Shown one piece after another: positions 1 to 8,603 of a stretch of DNA of 33,725 nt (position 1 is the first letter of the stretch; the number at the start of each line of letters is the position of its first letter). The stretch covers positions 1 through 33,725 of the forward strand of contig CAIXFB010000389.1 of the NCBI GenBank assembly GCA_903918595.1. Direction: 5' to 3'. This stretch comes from an uncultured Actinomycetes bacterium (GTDB lineage Bacteria; Actinomycetota; Actinomycetes; S36-B12). The notes beneath the pieces were generated by a model that was not told where the DNA came from, did no database searches, and saw only the letters and a list, made by a program, of their open reading frames with translations. The position numbers and the translations under genes were made by a program.

Positions 1-95
1 GTTCCAGATGCTGCTTCGCCGGCATCGTTCCAACCTTCAAAGGCGGCAATCAGAACAGGATCTGTGAGCACGGGCAGATCATCAAACTCGATCAT
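1..95 (-). CDS. PAC2 family protein, N-terminal fragment (cut by window edge)
   Basis: This gene is missing from the ORF track because only its first 31 codons lie in the window. Reading the minus strand from the ATG whose complement is at 93-95 gives a protein beginning MIEFDDLPVLTDPVLIAAF and continuing EGWNDAGEAASG. That matches the opening of actinobacterial PAC2 (proteasome assembly chaperone 2-like) proteins such as Rv2125, as I recall the family. The start is supported by a strong ribosome binding site, GGGGAAGG, three bases upstream on the minus strand. It overlaps the stop of the upstream alpha/beta hydrolase by 14 bases, so the two are probably co-transcribed and translationally coupled. 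In eukaryotes PAC2 helps assemble the proteasome; the role of bacterial members is not settled. The family call rests on about 31 residues. Confidence 0.75.
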   Translation of the reverse strand, partial: MIEFDDLPVLTDPVLIAAFEGWNDAGEAASG

Positions 96-1011
96 TGACC
101 TTCCCCTCAGCCGTGAACGTGGTGGACGCGGAGCGAATCAGTCCGCCCACCAAGGCGGGCCATTGCAAGGGTACGTCGTGAATGCCCCCTCGCCACTCTA
201 AGACTCGGGCAGATGGGACAAGTTCGGCCACCGTGGAAATTGCCTGCCGTTGGAAGGCCGGCCAATCCAAGCCGAGCCCAACTGGTGGTGTCAGTGGGGT
301 ACAGATCACAACCCATACCTCTGTTTGGTCAAGGGTCCCAAGGGTGGCGAGATCACGTTCTGGTGCATAGGCAAGAAGACCATCGAGGACGCTCATGTGT
401 CTCACTACGCCAATTCGGGTTCGGGCCAGCCCCTCATCGTCTACGGCAAAGGTGGGACTCAGCGCGTTCTGGACTTCCGGGGTCCAATTGCGGCCCAGAT
501 CCCCTGAGCGCATCAACTCGAAAATCTCATCCAGCGGCAATCCAAGGAGCGGCGGACGAAGCTGTTCCCGCACATCTTGAGCGTCACCGAGCATCGCAGG
601 TCCAAAGACGCCACCATCAATAAGTACGACTGAACGACATCTGGAGCCGAGCTCGGCAGCAGCGCGCAGGGCCACCGATGCACCCCAACTATGACCCACC
701 AAGGTCACCCAAGGGGGTTCAATCGCCTCGATCAGTTCAAGGATGTCTTGGGCGCACCGGTCGATGCTGTAGTCGACACTAAGGGCCGAGTCGCTGTCTC
801 CATGCCCTCGTTGATCGACGACCACGATTGCTGGCCCATCGGTCTGTGCCATCGTTGATATGACTGGCCCCCAGAAGTGCCGCTGCTGACTCAGACCATG
901 CAGCAAGATGATCGCGCCCGGATCGAGTTCTTTACCCCTTGGCGCCTCAAGATCTATCTCATAGTGAATCGTCACACCGTCGGAGGTCGTCAGCTGCGGC
1001 ACGCCGACCAC
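82..1011 (-). CDS. alpha/beta hydrolase
   Basis: A 309-residue alpha/beta-hydrolase-fold protein. The oxyanion region is LLHGLS near residues 36-41, the conserved DQRGHGDSD strand/turn lies near 66-74, the nucleophile elbow GHSWGAS places the catalytic Ser at 108, and a C-terminal His in GGIHDVP (about residue 278) would complete the triad. The acidic residue is not obvious by eye. No signal peptide or membrane segment is seen, so it is probably cytoplasmic. The substrate cannot be told from the sequence; esterase, lipase-like or C-C hydrolase activity are all possible. The start is GTG. An in-frame stop lies a short way upstream and no better start exists between. It is divergent from metH with only 44 bases between the two starts, and its 3' end overlaps the PAC2-family gene. 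Confidence 0.85.
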   Translation of the reverse strand: MVGVPQLTTSDGVTIHYEIDLEAPRGKELDPGAIILLHGLSQQRHFWGPVISTMAQTDGPAIVVVDQRGHGDSDSALSVDYSIDRCAQDILELIEAIEPPWVTLVGHSWGASVALRAAAELGSRCRSVVLIDGGVFGPAMLGDAQDVREQLRPPLLGLPLDEIFELMRSGDLGRNWTPEVQNALSPTFAVDDEGLARTRIGVVRHMSVLDGLLAYAPERDLATLGTLDQTEVWVVICTPLTPPVGLGLDWPAFQRQAISTVAELVPSARVLEWRGGIHDVPLQWPALVGGLIRSASTTFTAEGKVNDRV

Positions 1012-1042
1012 GTTACCCGCTGCCGAGTGGTGAGGGAGCGGA

Positions 1043-1048
1043 TAGCCT
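1043..1048 (+). promoter_or_regulatory. putative -10 element of metH
   Basis: TAGCCT fits the actinobacterial TAnnnT -10 pattern and ends seven bases before the chosen metH ATG, so transcription could begin at or next to the start codon (leaderless). No convincing -35 is seen. The only purine-rich stretch, GAGGGAG, lies too far upstream for a normal ribosome binding site. Confidence 0.4.
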
Positions 1049-1055
1049 TCTTCCT

Positions 1056-4000
1056 ATGACCTCCACTCTGGATGCCGGAACGGCTCTGCATTCCCCGCAT
1101 CCAGAATCAGGACCCGGTTCATTGCGTGAGGCCCTCGCCACCCGGGTTGTGGTGGCGGATGGCGCAATGGGCACCATGCTGCAAGCGGCTGATCCATCCC
1201 TAGAGGATTTTGAGGGTCATGAAGGCTGCAATGAGGTGCTCAATGTTTCACGGCCTGACATCGTTGCAGCCGTTCACCGGGAGTATTTCGACGTAGGAGT
1301 CGATTGTGTTGAGACGAACACATTCGGTGCCAACTGGGCGAACTTGGCTGAGTACGGGATTGAAGACCGAATCTATGAGTTGGCGCGGGCGGGAGCAGCC
1401 ATTGCGCGCCAGGTTGCCGACGAGTACTCAACATCGGATCACCCGCGTTGGGTTCTGGGTTCGGTTGGCCCGGGCACCAAATTGCCGTCTCTGGGGCATG
1501 CGCCCTTTGAGCAACTCCGTGATGCTTATGCCGAGCAGGTGAAAGGTCTCATTGATGGTGGCGTGGATGCCATCCTGATCGAGACAGCTCAAGACCTTTT
1601 GCAGGCCAAGGCGGCGTTGATCGGTGCGCGCCGGGCTCTGGACGCCGCGAACAGCACATTACCTGTGATCGCCCAGGTGACTGTCGAGACAACCGGCACC
1701 TTGCTCCTCGGTTCTGAAATTGGTGCCGCGCTCACGGCCCTCGAACCACTTGGTATCGACATCATTGGGCTCAACTGTGCAACCGGTCCCACCGAAATGT
1801 CGGAGCATCTGCGCACACTTTCCCGGCAGGCTGAGATTGGGATTTCTTGTATGCCCAACGCGGGACTACCGGTTCTCACATCAGAGGGTGCTCACTACCC
1901 CTTGAGTCCTGAGGAATTGGCAGATGCGCACGAGTACTTTGTAAAGGAATACGGTCTGGCTCTGGTTGGTGGATGCTGCGGAACCACCCCTGAACACATG
2001 GCGCGAGTCGTTGAACGAGTTTCAGGGATGCAGGTCAAAGATCGGGAACCCGCGCATGAAGCATCGGCTGCGTCCTTGTACCAATCTGTTCCGTTCCGGC
2101 AGGACACTGCCTATCTTTCGATTGGTGAGCGCACTAACGCGAACGGTTCAAGAGCATTCCGCGACGCGTTATTGGCCGAAGATTGGGAATCCTGCGTAGA
2201 AATTGCCCGCGACCAGATTCGCGACGGCGCGCACTTTTTGGACCTTTGCGTTGATTATGTAGGGCGAGATGGCGCTGCAGATATGCGTGAACTTGCAGGT
2301 AGATTTGCTACGGCATCGACATTGCCCATCGTCTTAGATTCGACGGAGCCAGAAGTGCTTGAGGCGGGTCTGTCAATGCTGGGTGGTCGAGCGATGATCA
2401 ACTCGGTGAACTACGAGGATGGTGACGGCCCAGGTTCCCGATTTGCGCGAATCATGCCGTTGGTGAAAGAGCATGGAGCGGCCGTTATCGCTCTCACGAT
2501 TGATGAAGAAGGCCAAGCGCGTACCCGCGAGTGGAAGGTGCGGGTAGCAAGTCGACTCATCGATGATTTGCATAACAACTGGGGAATGAACATCTCTGAC
2601 ATCATGGTCGACACCCTCACCTTTCCGATTGCAACCGGTCAGGAAGAGACCAGGCGTGATGGCATCGAAACGATTGAGGCCATTCGCGAGTTGAAAGTCC
2701 TGTACCCAGATGTGCAAACGGTTTTGGGTTTGTCCAATGTGTCGTTCGGCCTTAATCCAGCGGCCCGCCAAGTGCTCAACTCGGTATTTCTGCACGAATG
2801 CACCAATGCTGGGTTAGATGCGGCAATCGTTCATGCCTCCAAGATCTTGCCCATGGCTCGGATCGATGAAAGGCAGCGCGAAGTTGCTTTGGATTTGGTC
2901 TATGACCGACGCGTGTTTGACGACGATGGAAACACCACCTACGACCCGCTGCAGGAGTATCTGGCACTTTTCGATGGTGTGGAGTCGATGAGTTCAGCTG
3001 CTACAAAAGCCGAAGAGCTTGCGGCATTGCCCCTATTTGATCGTCTCGAGCGCCGAATCATCGACGGCGAGAAAGTCGGGCTCGATGCGGACCTAGACGC
3101 GGCGCTCCTTAAAAAGCCTGCATTGGCGATCGTCAATGAAACGTTGCTCTCCGGAATGAAGACAGTTGGTGAGTTGTTTGCATCCGGGGAAATGCAATTA
3201 CCTTTCGTTCTGCAAAGCGCCGAAGTAATGAAAAGAGCTGTGGCTTACCTCGAACCCCACATGGATAGAGCCGATGAGCAGGGCAAGGGCACGATGGTGA
3301 TCGCGACCGTAAAGGGCGACGTTCATGACATCGGGAAAAACCTTGTCGACATAATTTTGACAAACAATGGGTACACCGTGGTCAATCTCGGAATCAAGCA
3401 GCCGGTATCGGCAATCATCGAAGCTGCTGAACATAATGATGCCGATGCCATTGGGATGAGTGGCTTGTTGGTGAAGAGCACAGTCATTATGAAAGAGAAT
3501 CTTGCTGAGATGAATAATCGAGGCATTGCAACGAAGTATCCGGTTATTTTGGGTGGAGCGGCACTCACTCGTTCTTTCGTTGAACAAGATCTCGCCGATA
3601 TGTACGACGGCGAAGTCCGCTATGCGCGCGATGCCTTTGAGGGGCTTCGACTTATGGATGCAGTGATGGACGTGAAGCGCGGGGTTCCGGGCGCTGCGCT
3701 GCCTGAGCGCCGTGAACGCAAGGTGCGCACCCCGATCAAACCAACACAAACAGCGTCGATCGATATGCCTGCTCGCTCTGACGTTGCATCGGACAACCCT
3801 GTTCCGGTGCCGCCGTTCTGGGGTGACCGTGTTGTTCGCGGAATATCCCTCGCCGATTATTTGCCATACCTGGACGAACGGGCCCTCTTCCTTGGGCAAT
3901 GGGGATTGAAGCCCACTCGCGGCGACGGGCCGGGCTATGAAGAGCTCGTAGAGACAGAAGGTCGTCCGCGCCTCCGGGCTTGGCTCGATCGCATCATGAC

Positions 4001-4607
4001 AGAGTCGATGATTGAGCCGGCTGTTGTCTATGGATATTTCCCGTGTTACTCCGAGGGGCAAGAGTTGGTTGTGCTGCATCCCTCGGGTCCGCAGGAAGGG
4101 CAGGAGTGGGCGCGGTTCTGGTTCCCAAGGCAAACTCGGGATAGACACTTATGTCTGGCAGATTTCTTTCGATCGAAAGAGTCCGGAGAACTCGACGTTG
4201 TTGCTTTCCATATTGTGACAATGGGGCAAGCAGCATCTGAGGCAACTGCCCGGCTCTTCGATTCCGATTCATATCGAGATTACTTGGAATTGCATGGTCT
4301 TACCGTTCAGCTCACCGAGGCACTCGCCGAATTTTGGCATGCACGAATCCGCGAGGAGCTCAGTGTGCACACCGAGGACTCGGTGAATATGGAAACGCTC
4401 ATTGCCAAGCAGGGATACCGCGGTTCACGATATTCATTTGGTTACCCGGCGTGCCCTGATCTGGATCAACAGGTGCCCTTGATGGCGCTCCTGACACCTG
4501 AACGCATCGGCGTGAAACTCTCCGAGGAATTCCAACTCCACCCTGAGCAATCGACCAGCGCGATCATTGTGCATCATCCTGAAGCTAAGTACTTCAACGC
4601 TTCATAG
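1056..4607 (+). CDS. metH: cobalamin-dependent methionine synthase
   Basis: Transfers a methyl group from 5-methyltetrahydrofolate to homocysteine through methylcobalamin, in the cytoplasm. All four MetH modules are visible in the 1183-residue product. The homocysteine domain has zinc ligands Cys241 (GLNCATG) and Cys307/308 (GGCCGTT). The folate domain begins near residue 353 (SIGERTNANGS). The cap and B12-binding domain has DVHDIGKN with the cobalt-ligating His757. The reactivation (SAM-binding) domain from about residue 880 ends with GYPACPDL near 1128. Length and spacing match E. coli MetH (Cys247/310/311, His759). The ORF-track start at 939 (TTG) would add 39 residues of unlikely sequence and overlap the divergent hydrolase. 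ATG at 1056 gives the family-typical N-terminus MTSTLDAG. The stop overlaps the next gene by one base. No cobalamin riboswitch can fit in the 44-base upstream gap. Confidence 0.97.
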   Translation: MTSTLDAGTALHSPHPESGPGSLREALATRVVVADGAMGTMLQAADPSLEDFEGHEGCNEVLNVSRPDIVAAVHREYFDVGVDCVETNTFGANWANLAEYGIEDRIYELARAGAAIARQVADEYSTSDHPRWVLGSVGPGTKLPSLGHAPFEQLRDAYAEQVKGLIDGGVDAILIETAQDLLQAKAALIGARRALDAANSTLPVIAQVTVETTGTLLLGSEIGAALTALEPLGIDIIGLNCATGPTEMSEHLRTLSRQAEIGISCMPNAGLPVLTSEGAHYPLSPEELADAHEYFVKEYGLALVGGCCGTTPEHMARVVERVSGMQVKDREPAHEASAASLYQSVPFRQDTAYLSIGERTNANGSRAFRDALLAEDWESCVEIARDQIRDGAHFLDLCVDYVGRDGAADMRELAGRFATASTLPIVLDSTEPEVLEAGLSMLGGRAMINSVNYEDGDGPGSRFARIMPLVKEHGAAVIALTIDEEGQARTREWKVRVASRLIDDLHNNWGMNISDIMVDTLTFPIATGQEETRRDGIETIEAIRELKVLYPDVQTVLGLSNVSFGLNPAARQVLNSVFLHECTNAGLDAAIVHASKILPMARIDERQREVALDLVYDRRVFDDDGNTTYDPLQEYLALFDGVESMSSAATKAEELAALPLFDRLERRIIDGEKVGLDADLDAALLKKPALAIVNETLLSGMKTVGELFASGEMQLPFVLQSAEVMKRAVAYLEPHMDRADEQGKGTMVIATVKGDVHDIGKNLVDIILTNNGYTVVNLGIKQPVSAIIEAAEHNDADAIGMSGLLVKSTVIMKENLAEMNNRGIATKYPVILGGAALTRSFVEQDLADMYDGEVRYARDAFEGLRLMDAVMDVKRGVPGAALPERRERKVRTPIKPTQTASIDMPARSDVASDNPVPVPPFWGDRVVRGISLADYLPYLDERALFLGQWGLKPTRGDGPGYEELVETEGRPRLRAWLDRIMTESMIEPAVVYGYFPCYSEGQELVVLHPSGPQEGQEWARFWFPRQTRDRHLCLADFFRSKESGELDVVAFHIVTMGQAASEATARLFDSDSYRDYLELHGLTVQLTEALAEFWHARIREELSVHTEDSVNMETLIAKQGYRGSRYSFGYPACPDLDQQVPLMALLTPERIGVKLSEEFQLHPEQSTSAIIVHHPEAKYFNAS

Positions 4608-5296
4608 TGATGCACATCAGCGAGACAGTGGATTTGCCGGGAGCGGTCCTTTTTGACATGGATGGAACGCTCATTGACAGTGAGCATTTGTGGCGACTTG
4701 CTGAACAGCGAATCATGAATGATCTCGGAGGAACGTGGTCCGACGCGGATCAAGAAAACTGTCTTGGCGGACCGTTAGAGCGGGTCGCGGAGTACATGAT
4801 CGCGTCTGCCGGTTCAACACGATCAGTCGAACGGGTCGGCTGTGATCTCATGGACGAGGTTGAAGTGCTCATGAGGCGCGAACCCATCAGATGGCGACCT
4901 GGTGCCCGTGAGTTGTTGACGGAGGCTACCGATTTAGGAATTGCAACGGCTTTGGTGACCGCGTCGTGGCGCAGGCTCGTGATCGCTCTGCATGAGCGGC
5001 TTGCCCGCGACATTGGGGTTGACCCCTTCACGGTCATTGTGCCCGGCGATGAAGTGAACAGGGGTAAGCCACATCCTGACCCGTACCTTTCTGCAATGAC
5101 GCTTCTTCGTAGGGCGCCGGTGGACTGCATGGCTATTGAAGATTCACCGACGGGAGTAGCGGCCGCGGTCGCATCTGGTTGCAAAGTGGTGGCAGTTCCG
5201 CACATTGCCAACATTGAAGCGCACCCATCTCTGTGTATTGTCCGTTCCCTTGAGGGTGAAACCATTCAATCGTTGTGGAGGGGTTTCACTCCGTAG
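4607..5296 (+). CDS. HAD-superfamily phosphatase (beta-phosphoglucomutase/GPH type)
   Basis: A 229-residue haloacid-dehalogenase-fold hydrolase with all four motifs: motif I LFDMDGTLIDSE (nucleophile Asp17, Asp19), motif II VTASW, motif III with the lysine of GKPHPDPY, and motif IV IEDSPTGVAAA. The helical cap between motifs I and II puts it in the subfamily that includes phosphoglycolate phosphatase and beta-phosphoglucomutase. The substrate cannot be assigned. The GTG start overlaps the last base of the metH TAG, with a second start (ATG) immediately after, so it is almost certainly co-transcribed with metH. Its 3' end overlaps the convergent ABC permease gene by 11 bases. Confidence 0.9.
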   Translation: MMHISETVDLPGAVLFDMDGTLIDSEHLWRLAEQRIMNDLGGTWSDADQENCLGGPLERVAEYMIASAGSTRSVERVGCDLMDEVEVLMRREPIRWRPGARELLTEATDLGIATALVTASWRRLVIALHERLARDIGVDPFTVIVPGDEVNRGKPHPDPYLSAMTLLRRAPVDCMAIEDSPTGVAAAVASGCKVVAVPHIANIEAHPSLCIVRSLEGETIQSLWRGFTP

Positions 5297-7844
5297 AGAT
5301 GGCAGAAAGTATGCGCATGCGAGAGGCTCTCCATGCTGGCCAAATCGACGCCACCAGTCCACCAGCGGAGCCGGCAATGATGAAGAAGCCAATCTGGAGC
5401 CAGGGGATATCGAGGTATGTGATGCCTTCGGTTGCGAGGATCCGCTGGAAAAGGGTTCCATAAATCAGTCCGATGGTGGTGCCCAACAGGGTTCCTAGGA
5501 CGGCAATCCAGAGTGCCTCTGTACTGATCATCCGGCGAATTTGCCTGCGGGTCATTCCAACCGCTCTCAGCAATCCAATTTCTCTAAATCGCTCGTACAC
5601 GCTCAGAGAGAGCGTGTTCACAATCCCGAGGAAGGCAACGAGAATGCTCAAACCTAAAAGTGCATAAACAAAGATGAACAGCACGTCGAATTGTTGATTT
5701 ATTTCACGTTTGATGTCCGCTTGATCCTGGACTTGAGCCTCAGGAATGCCGTCAATTCTGCGATTCAACTCGGCACGCAAAGCCTCGACCTGACTCTCAT
5801 CCGAAGCAGTAATGTAGACACCTGTATCGCGTTCGAGGGCGCCAATACTCATCACTGTTGGCATGGTGGCGAAGAACCCTTGTAGGAAACCAATGGGCTC
5901 ATATATTCCGACAATTCGAAGCGAGCCGGGACCATTGACGAAGGTCGCTGCGACCGTATCGCCCGGGCCAACCCCGAGCGTTGTGGCGGTTTCCGAATCC
6001 ACCAACGCTGTTCCCAAGGCAAGATCTTCGAGGCTGCCGGCGGTCACTTGAACGTCAATAACGTCAGAAATGTATTCGGTCTCTACTCCGGTGAGGGTAA
6101 ATCTCTCCTCACCGACCTCTAGTGGAACCGTTCGAATGTAGGTAACGACGTCAGCACCTGGAACATCTTTCACCGATTGGTACACCTTTGGTTCAAGAGG
6201 TCTGAAGGCGCTGTTGGTGATGACGAAGTCGGCGCCTATGGTCTGCTCGATCACAGTTCCGATACTTGTTCGCGCAGATGTTCCAATCACTGTGACTGCT
6301 GTCATGAGGGCAAGGCCAATACTCAGTGCGCTTGCAGTCGCACTGGTTCTTCTTGGATTGCGTCGAGCATTTTCAACGGCTAATTTGCTCACTCCACTCG
6401 TGCGGTAAGCGCCGCGGATCCAACCAAAGAGCAGGTCTGCCAGTGTCGGAGTAATCAGGACTGTCCCAATGATGGCCAGAACAGCGCTGGCGCCAAGCAC
6501 TGCAGCGCGCTGTTGTGTTTCGTCAGCAGAGATGTTGAGGGAAGCAATTGCAAAAGGGATCGCAAGGGCAATGAAGCTGATCCCTATGACGAATGAGCGT
6601 CGTAGTGATCGAGATGAGGGTGCACTATCCGATCGCATGGCAGCTACGGGAGCGATCGTGGCAGCGCGCTTAGCCGGACCTAGAGCTGAGAGAACTGTGA
6701 CGCCGATGCCGACGACGGCCGCAAGAATCAAGGTCGAGTTTTCGATGACCAGTGGAGCGGCTGGCAAGGTTGCGCCAATGCGATCCACTAGTGCCCGAAG
6801 ACCGTAACTGACCAAGACTCCACCCGCTAGTCCGATCACAGAAGCAAGTGCACCGATCAAGGCGGCTTCGAGCAGCACTGAACCAAAAACTTGGCGGCGA
6901 GATGCCCCTATTGCCCTCAACAGGGCTAGCTCTCTCGTGCGTTGGGCGATCAACATGGTGAATGTATTTACGATGAGGAACGTGGCCACAAAAAGTGCGA
7001 GAAATCCAAAGGCCAGCAGGAATGTATTGAGAAAGCGAAAGCCTTCTTCAATTCGTTCAGATGCTTCATCGGCACTTTCTTGACCGGTTTGAACTGATAT
7101 TGGACCTAGGTCTTTGGTCTCGAGAACCCCGGTGATGGCACTCGCCAACGCATCTTGACTCACGCCAGGTGCTGCCATGACGCCGATCGAATTGACCAGA
7201 TCTGGAGCGAGGTAGTACTGCTGGGTTGTGGCGAAGTCAAAGACGACGAGCGTGCCACCCAGCCCACCAGAGAGTGTTCGCGAGACGAGTCCGGAGATGG
7301 TGGGGGAGACCACTCCTGCGTTGTCGGTGGCGATGGAGATCTCATCGCCAACTGAAAACCCGCCTTCTTCGGCGGTTGCGACCAACACGGCGACCTGGTC
7401 GGGGCCAACGGGTGGGGCGCCCTCGGTGATGCGCAGCGGAGAGGCCTCATCTATCCCCACCCAGGATGTGACTCGCGCAGGGGGACCGTCTGGTCCGAGG
7501 ATGTCGCCATTTGCATCAAGAACATAAGCGCGATCGCTCGTCACGCGGCCGTATGCGGCTTCAGCAGCGGGAATGTCAGCCAGCTCATTGACGAGGCCTT
7601 GGGGGAGTGTGAGGGCAGAGCCATCGATTGCAGTGCCACCATCGCCGGGTTGATCGAGTTCAGTGCGCGGAGAGACTGTCACATCGGGGCGGGGCTGCGC
7701 CACGAGTGAGTCGAATGAGGATTGCAGGGAATCAGTAAAGATGTTGGTACCGGCAACGAAGGCAATGCCGAGGGCCACGGTGAGAGTCGTGAGCGCTAAG
7801 CGCAGTCGATGGGCAACAATGTTTCGATACGCCGCTCTCCACAT
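5286..7844 (-). CDS. ABC transporter permease, MacB/FtsX type, two FtsX domains
   Basis: An 852-residue integral membrane permease. It opens with a membrane helix near residues 12-35, then a large extracytoplasmic region (MacB periplasmic-core type). A first FtsX block lies near 270-370 (helices around FLLAFGFLALFVATF, followed by TRELALLRAIGASRRQVFGS). A central membrane segment and a second extracytoplasmic region follow. A second FtsX block at the C-terminus contains FREIGLLRAVGMTRRQIRRM. The repeated LLRA(I/V)G coupling motif is characteristic of the LolE/MacB superfamily, which performs mechanotransmission or extracts lipids, lipoproteins or peptides from the membrane rather than importing solutes. 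The partner ATPase lies two bases upstream. The cargo is unknown. The stop lies inside the 3' end of the convergent HAD gene. Confidence 0.9.
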   Translation of the reverse strand: MWRAAYRNIVAHRLRLALTTLTVALGIAFVAGTNIFTDSLQSSFDSLVAQPRPDVTVSPRTELDQPGDGGTAIDGSALTLPQGLVNELADIPAAEAAYGRVTSDRAYVLDANGDILGPDGPPARVTSWVGIDEASPLRITEGAPPVGPDQVAVLVATAEEGGFSVGDEISIATDNAGVVSPTISGLVSRTLSGGLGGTLVVFDFATTQQYYLAPDLVNSIGVMAAPGVSQDALASAITGVLETKDLGPISVQTGQESADEASERIEEGFRFLNTFLLAFGFLALFVATFLIVNTFTMLIAQRTRELALLRAIGASRRQVFGSVLLEAALIGALASVIGLAGGVLVSYGLRALVDRIGATLPAAPLVIENSTLILAAVVGIGVTVLSALGPAKRAATIAPVAAMRSDSAPSSRSLRRSFVIGISFIALAIPFAIASLNISADETQQRAAVLGASAVLAIIGTVLITPTLADLLFGWIRGAYRTSGVSKLAVENARRNPRRTSATASALSIGLALMTAVTVIGTSARTSIGTVIEQTIGADFVITNSAFRPLEPKVYQSVKDVPGADVVTYIRTVPLEVGEERFTLTGVETEYISDVIDVQVTAGSLEDLALGTALVDSETATTLGVGPGDTVAATFVNGPGSLRIVGIYEPIGFLQGFFATMPTVMSIGALERDTGVYITASDESQVEALRAELNRRIDGIPEAQVQDQADIKREINQQFDVLFIFVYALLGLSILVAFLGIVNTLSLSVYERFREIGLLRAVGMTRRQIRRMISTEALWIAVLGTLLGTTIGLIYGTLFQRILATEGITYLDIPWLQIGFFIIAGSAGGLVASIWPAWRASRMRILSAISTE

Positions 7845-7846
7845 GT

Positions 7847-8602
7847 CTAGACCGCAGCTTTGCCTGGAGTGTCGAGAGATTTCATCCGATCGAACACTCG
7901 CTCTGGGGTCGGCTCAAACAACTCATCAACTAAGAATCCATCAGCTAGGAATATGACCCGATCGGCGTAGGACGCTGCGATGGCCTCATGGGTCACCATC
8001 ACAATGGTTTGCCCGAGTTCATCGACACTTTTACGCAGAAATCCAAGTACCTCTCCGCCTGATTTGGAATCAAGATTGCCTGTGGGTTCGTCAGCGAAAA
8101 TGATTGTCGGCCTACTCGCCAACGCTCGAGCCGCTGCGACGCGTTGCTGTTGGCCACCAGAGAGCTCGCTGGGGCGATGGGTCAAGCGGTCACGTAGGCC
8201 GACGGTGTCAATGACGGTATCGAGCCATGCTTGATCAGGACGTTGTCCGGCTATGTCCATGGGGAGGCGGATGTTCTCCAGCGCATTGAGCGTGGGAATC
8301 AGGTTGAACGATTGAAAAATGAAACCAACCTGTTCTCGTCGAAGTTGGGTGAGTTTGTTGTCGGAGAGCTCGGTGATCTCGGTGCCGTCCAGTTCTATCG
8401 AACCGCTCGTCACCGAATCGAGCCCAGCCAAGCAATGCATCAGGGTGGATTTACCTGAACCGGAAGGGCCCATAACGGCAGCGAACTGTCCTTGTGGAAC
8501 GTCCAGGCTGATGCCGGCCAGGGCCACAACGGCTGTCTCGCCACTGCCGTACACCTTCCGCACGTCGACGGCAGCGATTGCGGGCTTACGGTCTTCAGTC
8601 AT
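7847..8602 (-). CDS. ABC transporter ATP-binding protein (MacB/LolD type)
   Basis: A 251-residue ABC ATPase that powers the adjacent permease. It carries Walker A GPSGSGKS, Q-loop QSFNLIP, signature LSGGQQQR, Walker B IIFADEP and H-loop VTHE. The QSFNLIPTLNALENI stretch is typical of the LolD/MacB branch. The ORF-track start at 8665 gives a basic extension that would overlap the upstream nuclease gene. The ATG at 8602 (MTEDRKPAIAAVDVRKVYG) matches the family N-terminus and has a ribosome binding site, GAGAAGG, about ten bases upstream. The gap to the nuclease stop is one base and to the permease start two bases, so the three genes look like one transcript. Confidence 0.95.
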   Translation of the reverse strand: MTEDRKPAIAAVDVRKVYGSGETAVVALAGISLDVPQGQFAAVMGPSGSGKSTLMHCLAGLDSVTSGSIELDGTEITELSDNKLTQLRREQVGFIFQSFNLIPTLNALENIRLPMDIAGQRPDQAWLDTVIDTVGLRDRLTHRPSELSGGQQQRVAAARALASRPTIIFADEPTGNLDSKSGGEVLGFLRKSVDELGQTIVMVTHEAIAASYADRVIFLADGFLVDELFEPTPERVFDRMKSLDTPGKAAV

Positions 8603-8603
8603 G

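Noticed and set aside
939-1055. TTG-initiated 39-residue extension of MetH in the ORF track
   Set aside because: It would run antisense into the hydrolase gene and is unlike MetH N-termini; ATG at 1056 gives the normal family length.
1012-1055. Possible cobalamin riboswitch upstream of metH
   Set aside because: Only 44 bases separate the divergent starts, too short for a B12 aptamer, and no B12-box was seen.
3198-4148. 316-residue minus-strand ORF
   Set aside because: Shadow of metH on the opposite strand; it has no recognisable motifs, and metH coding is unambiguous across it.
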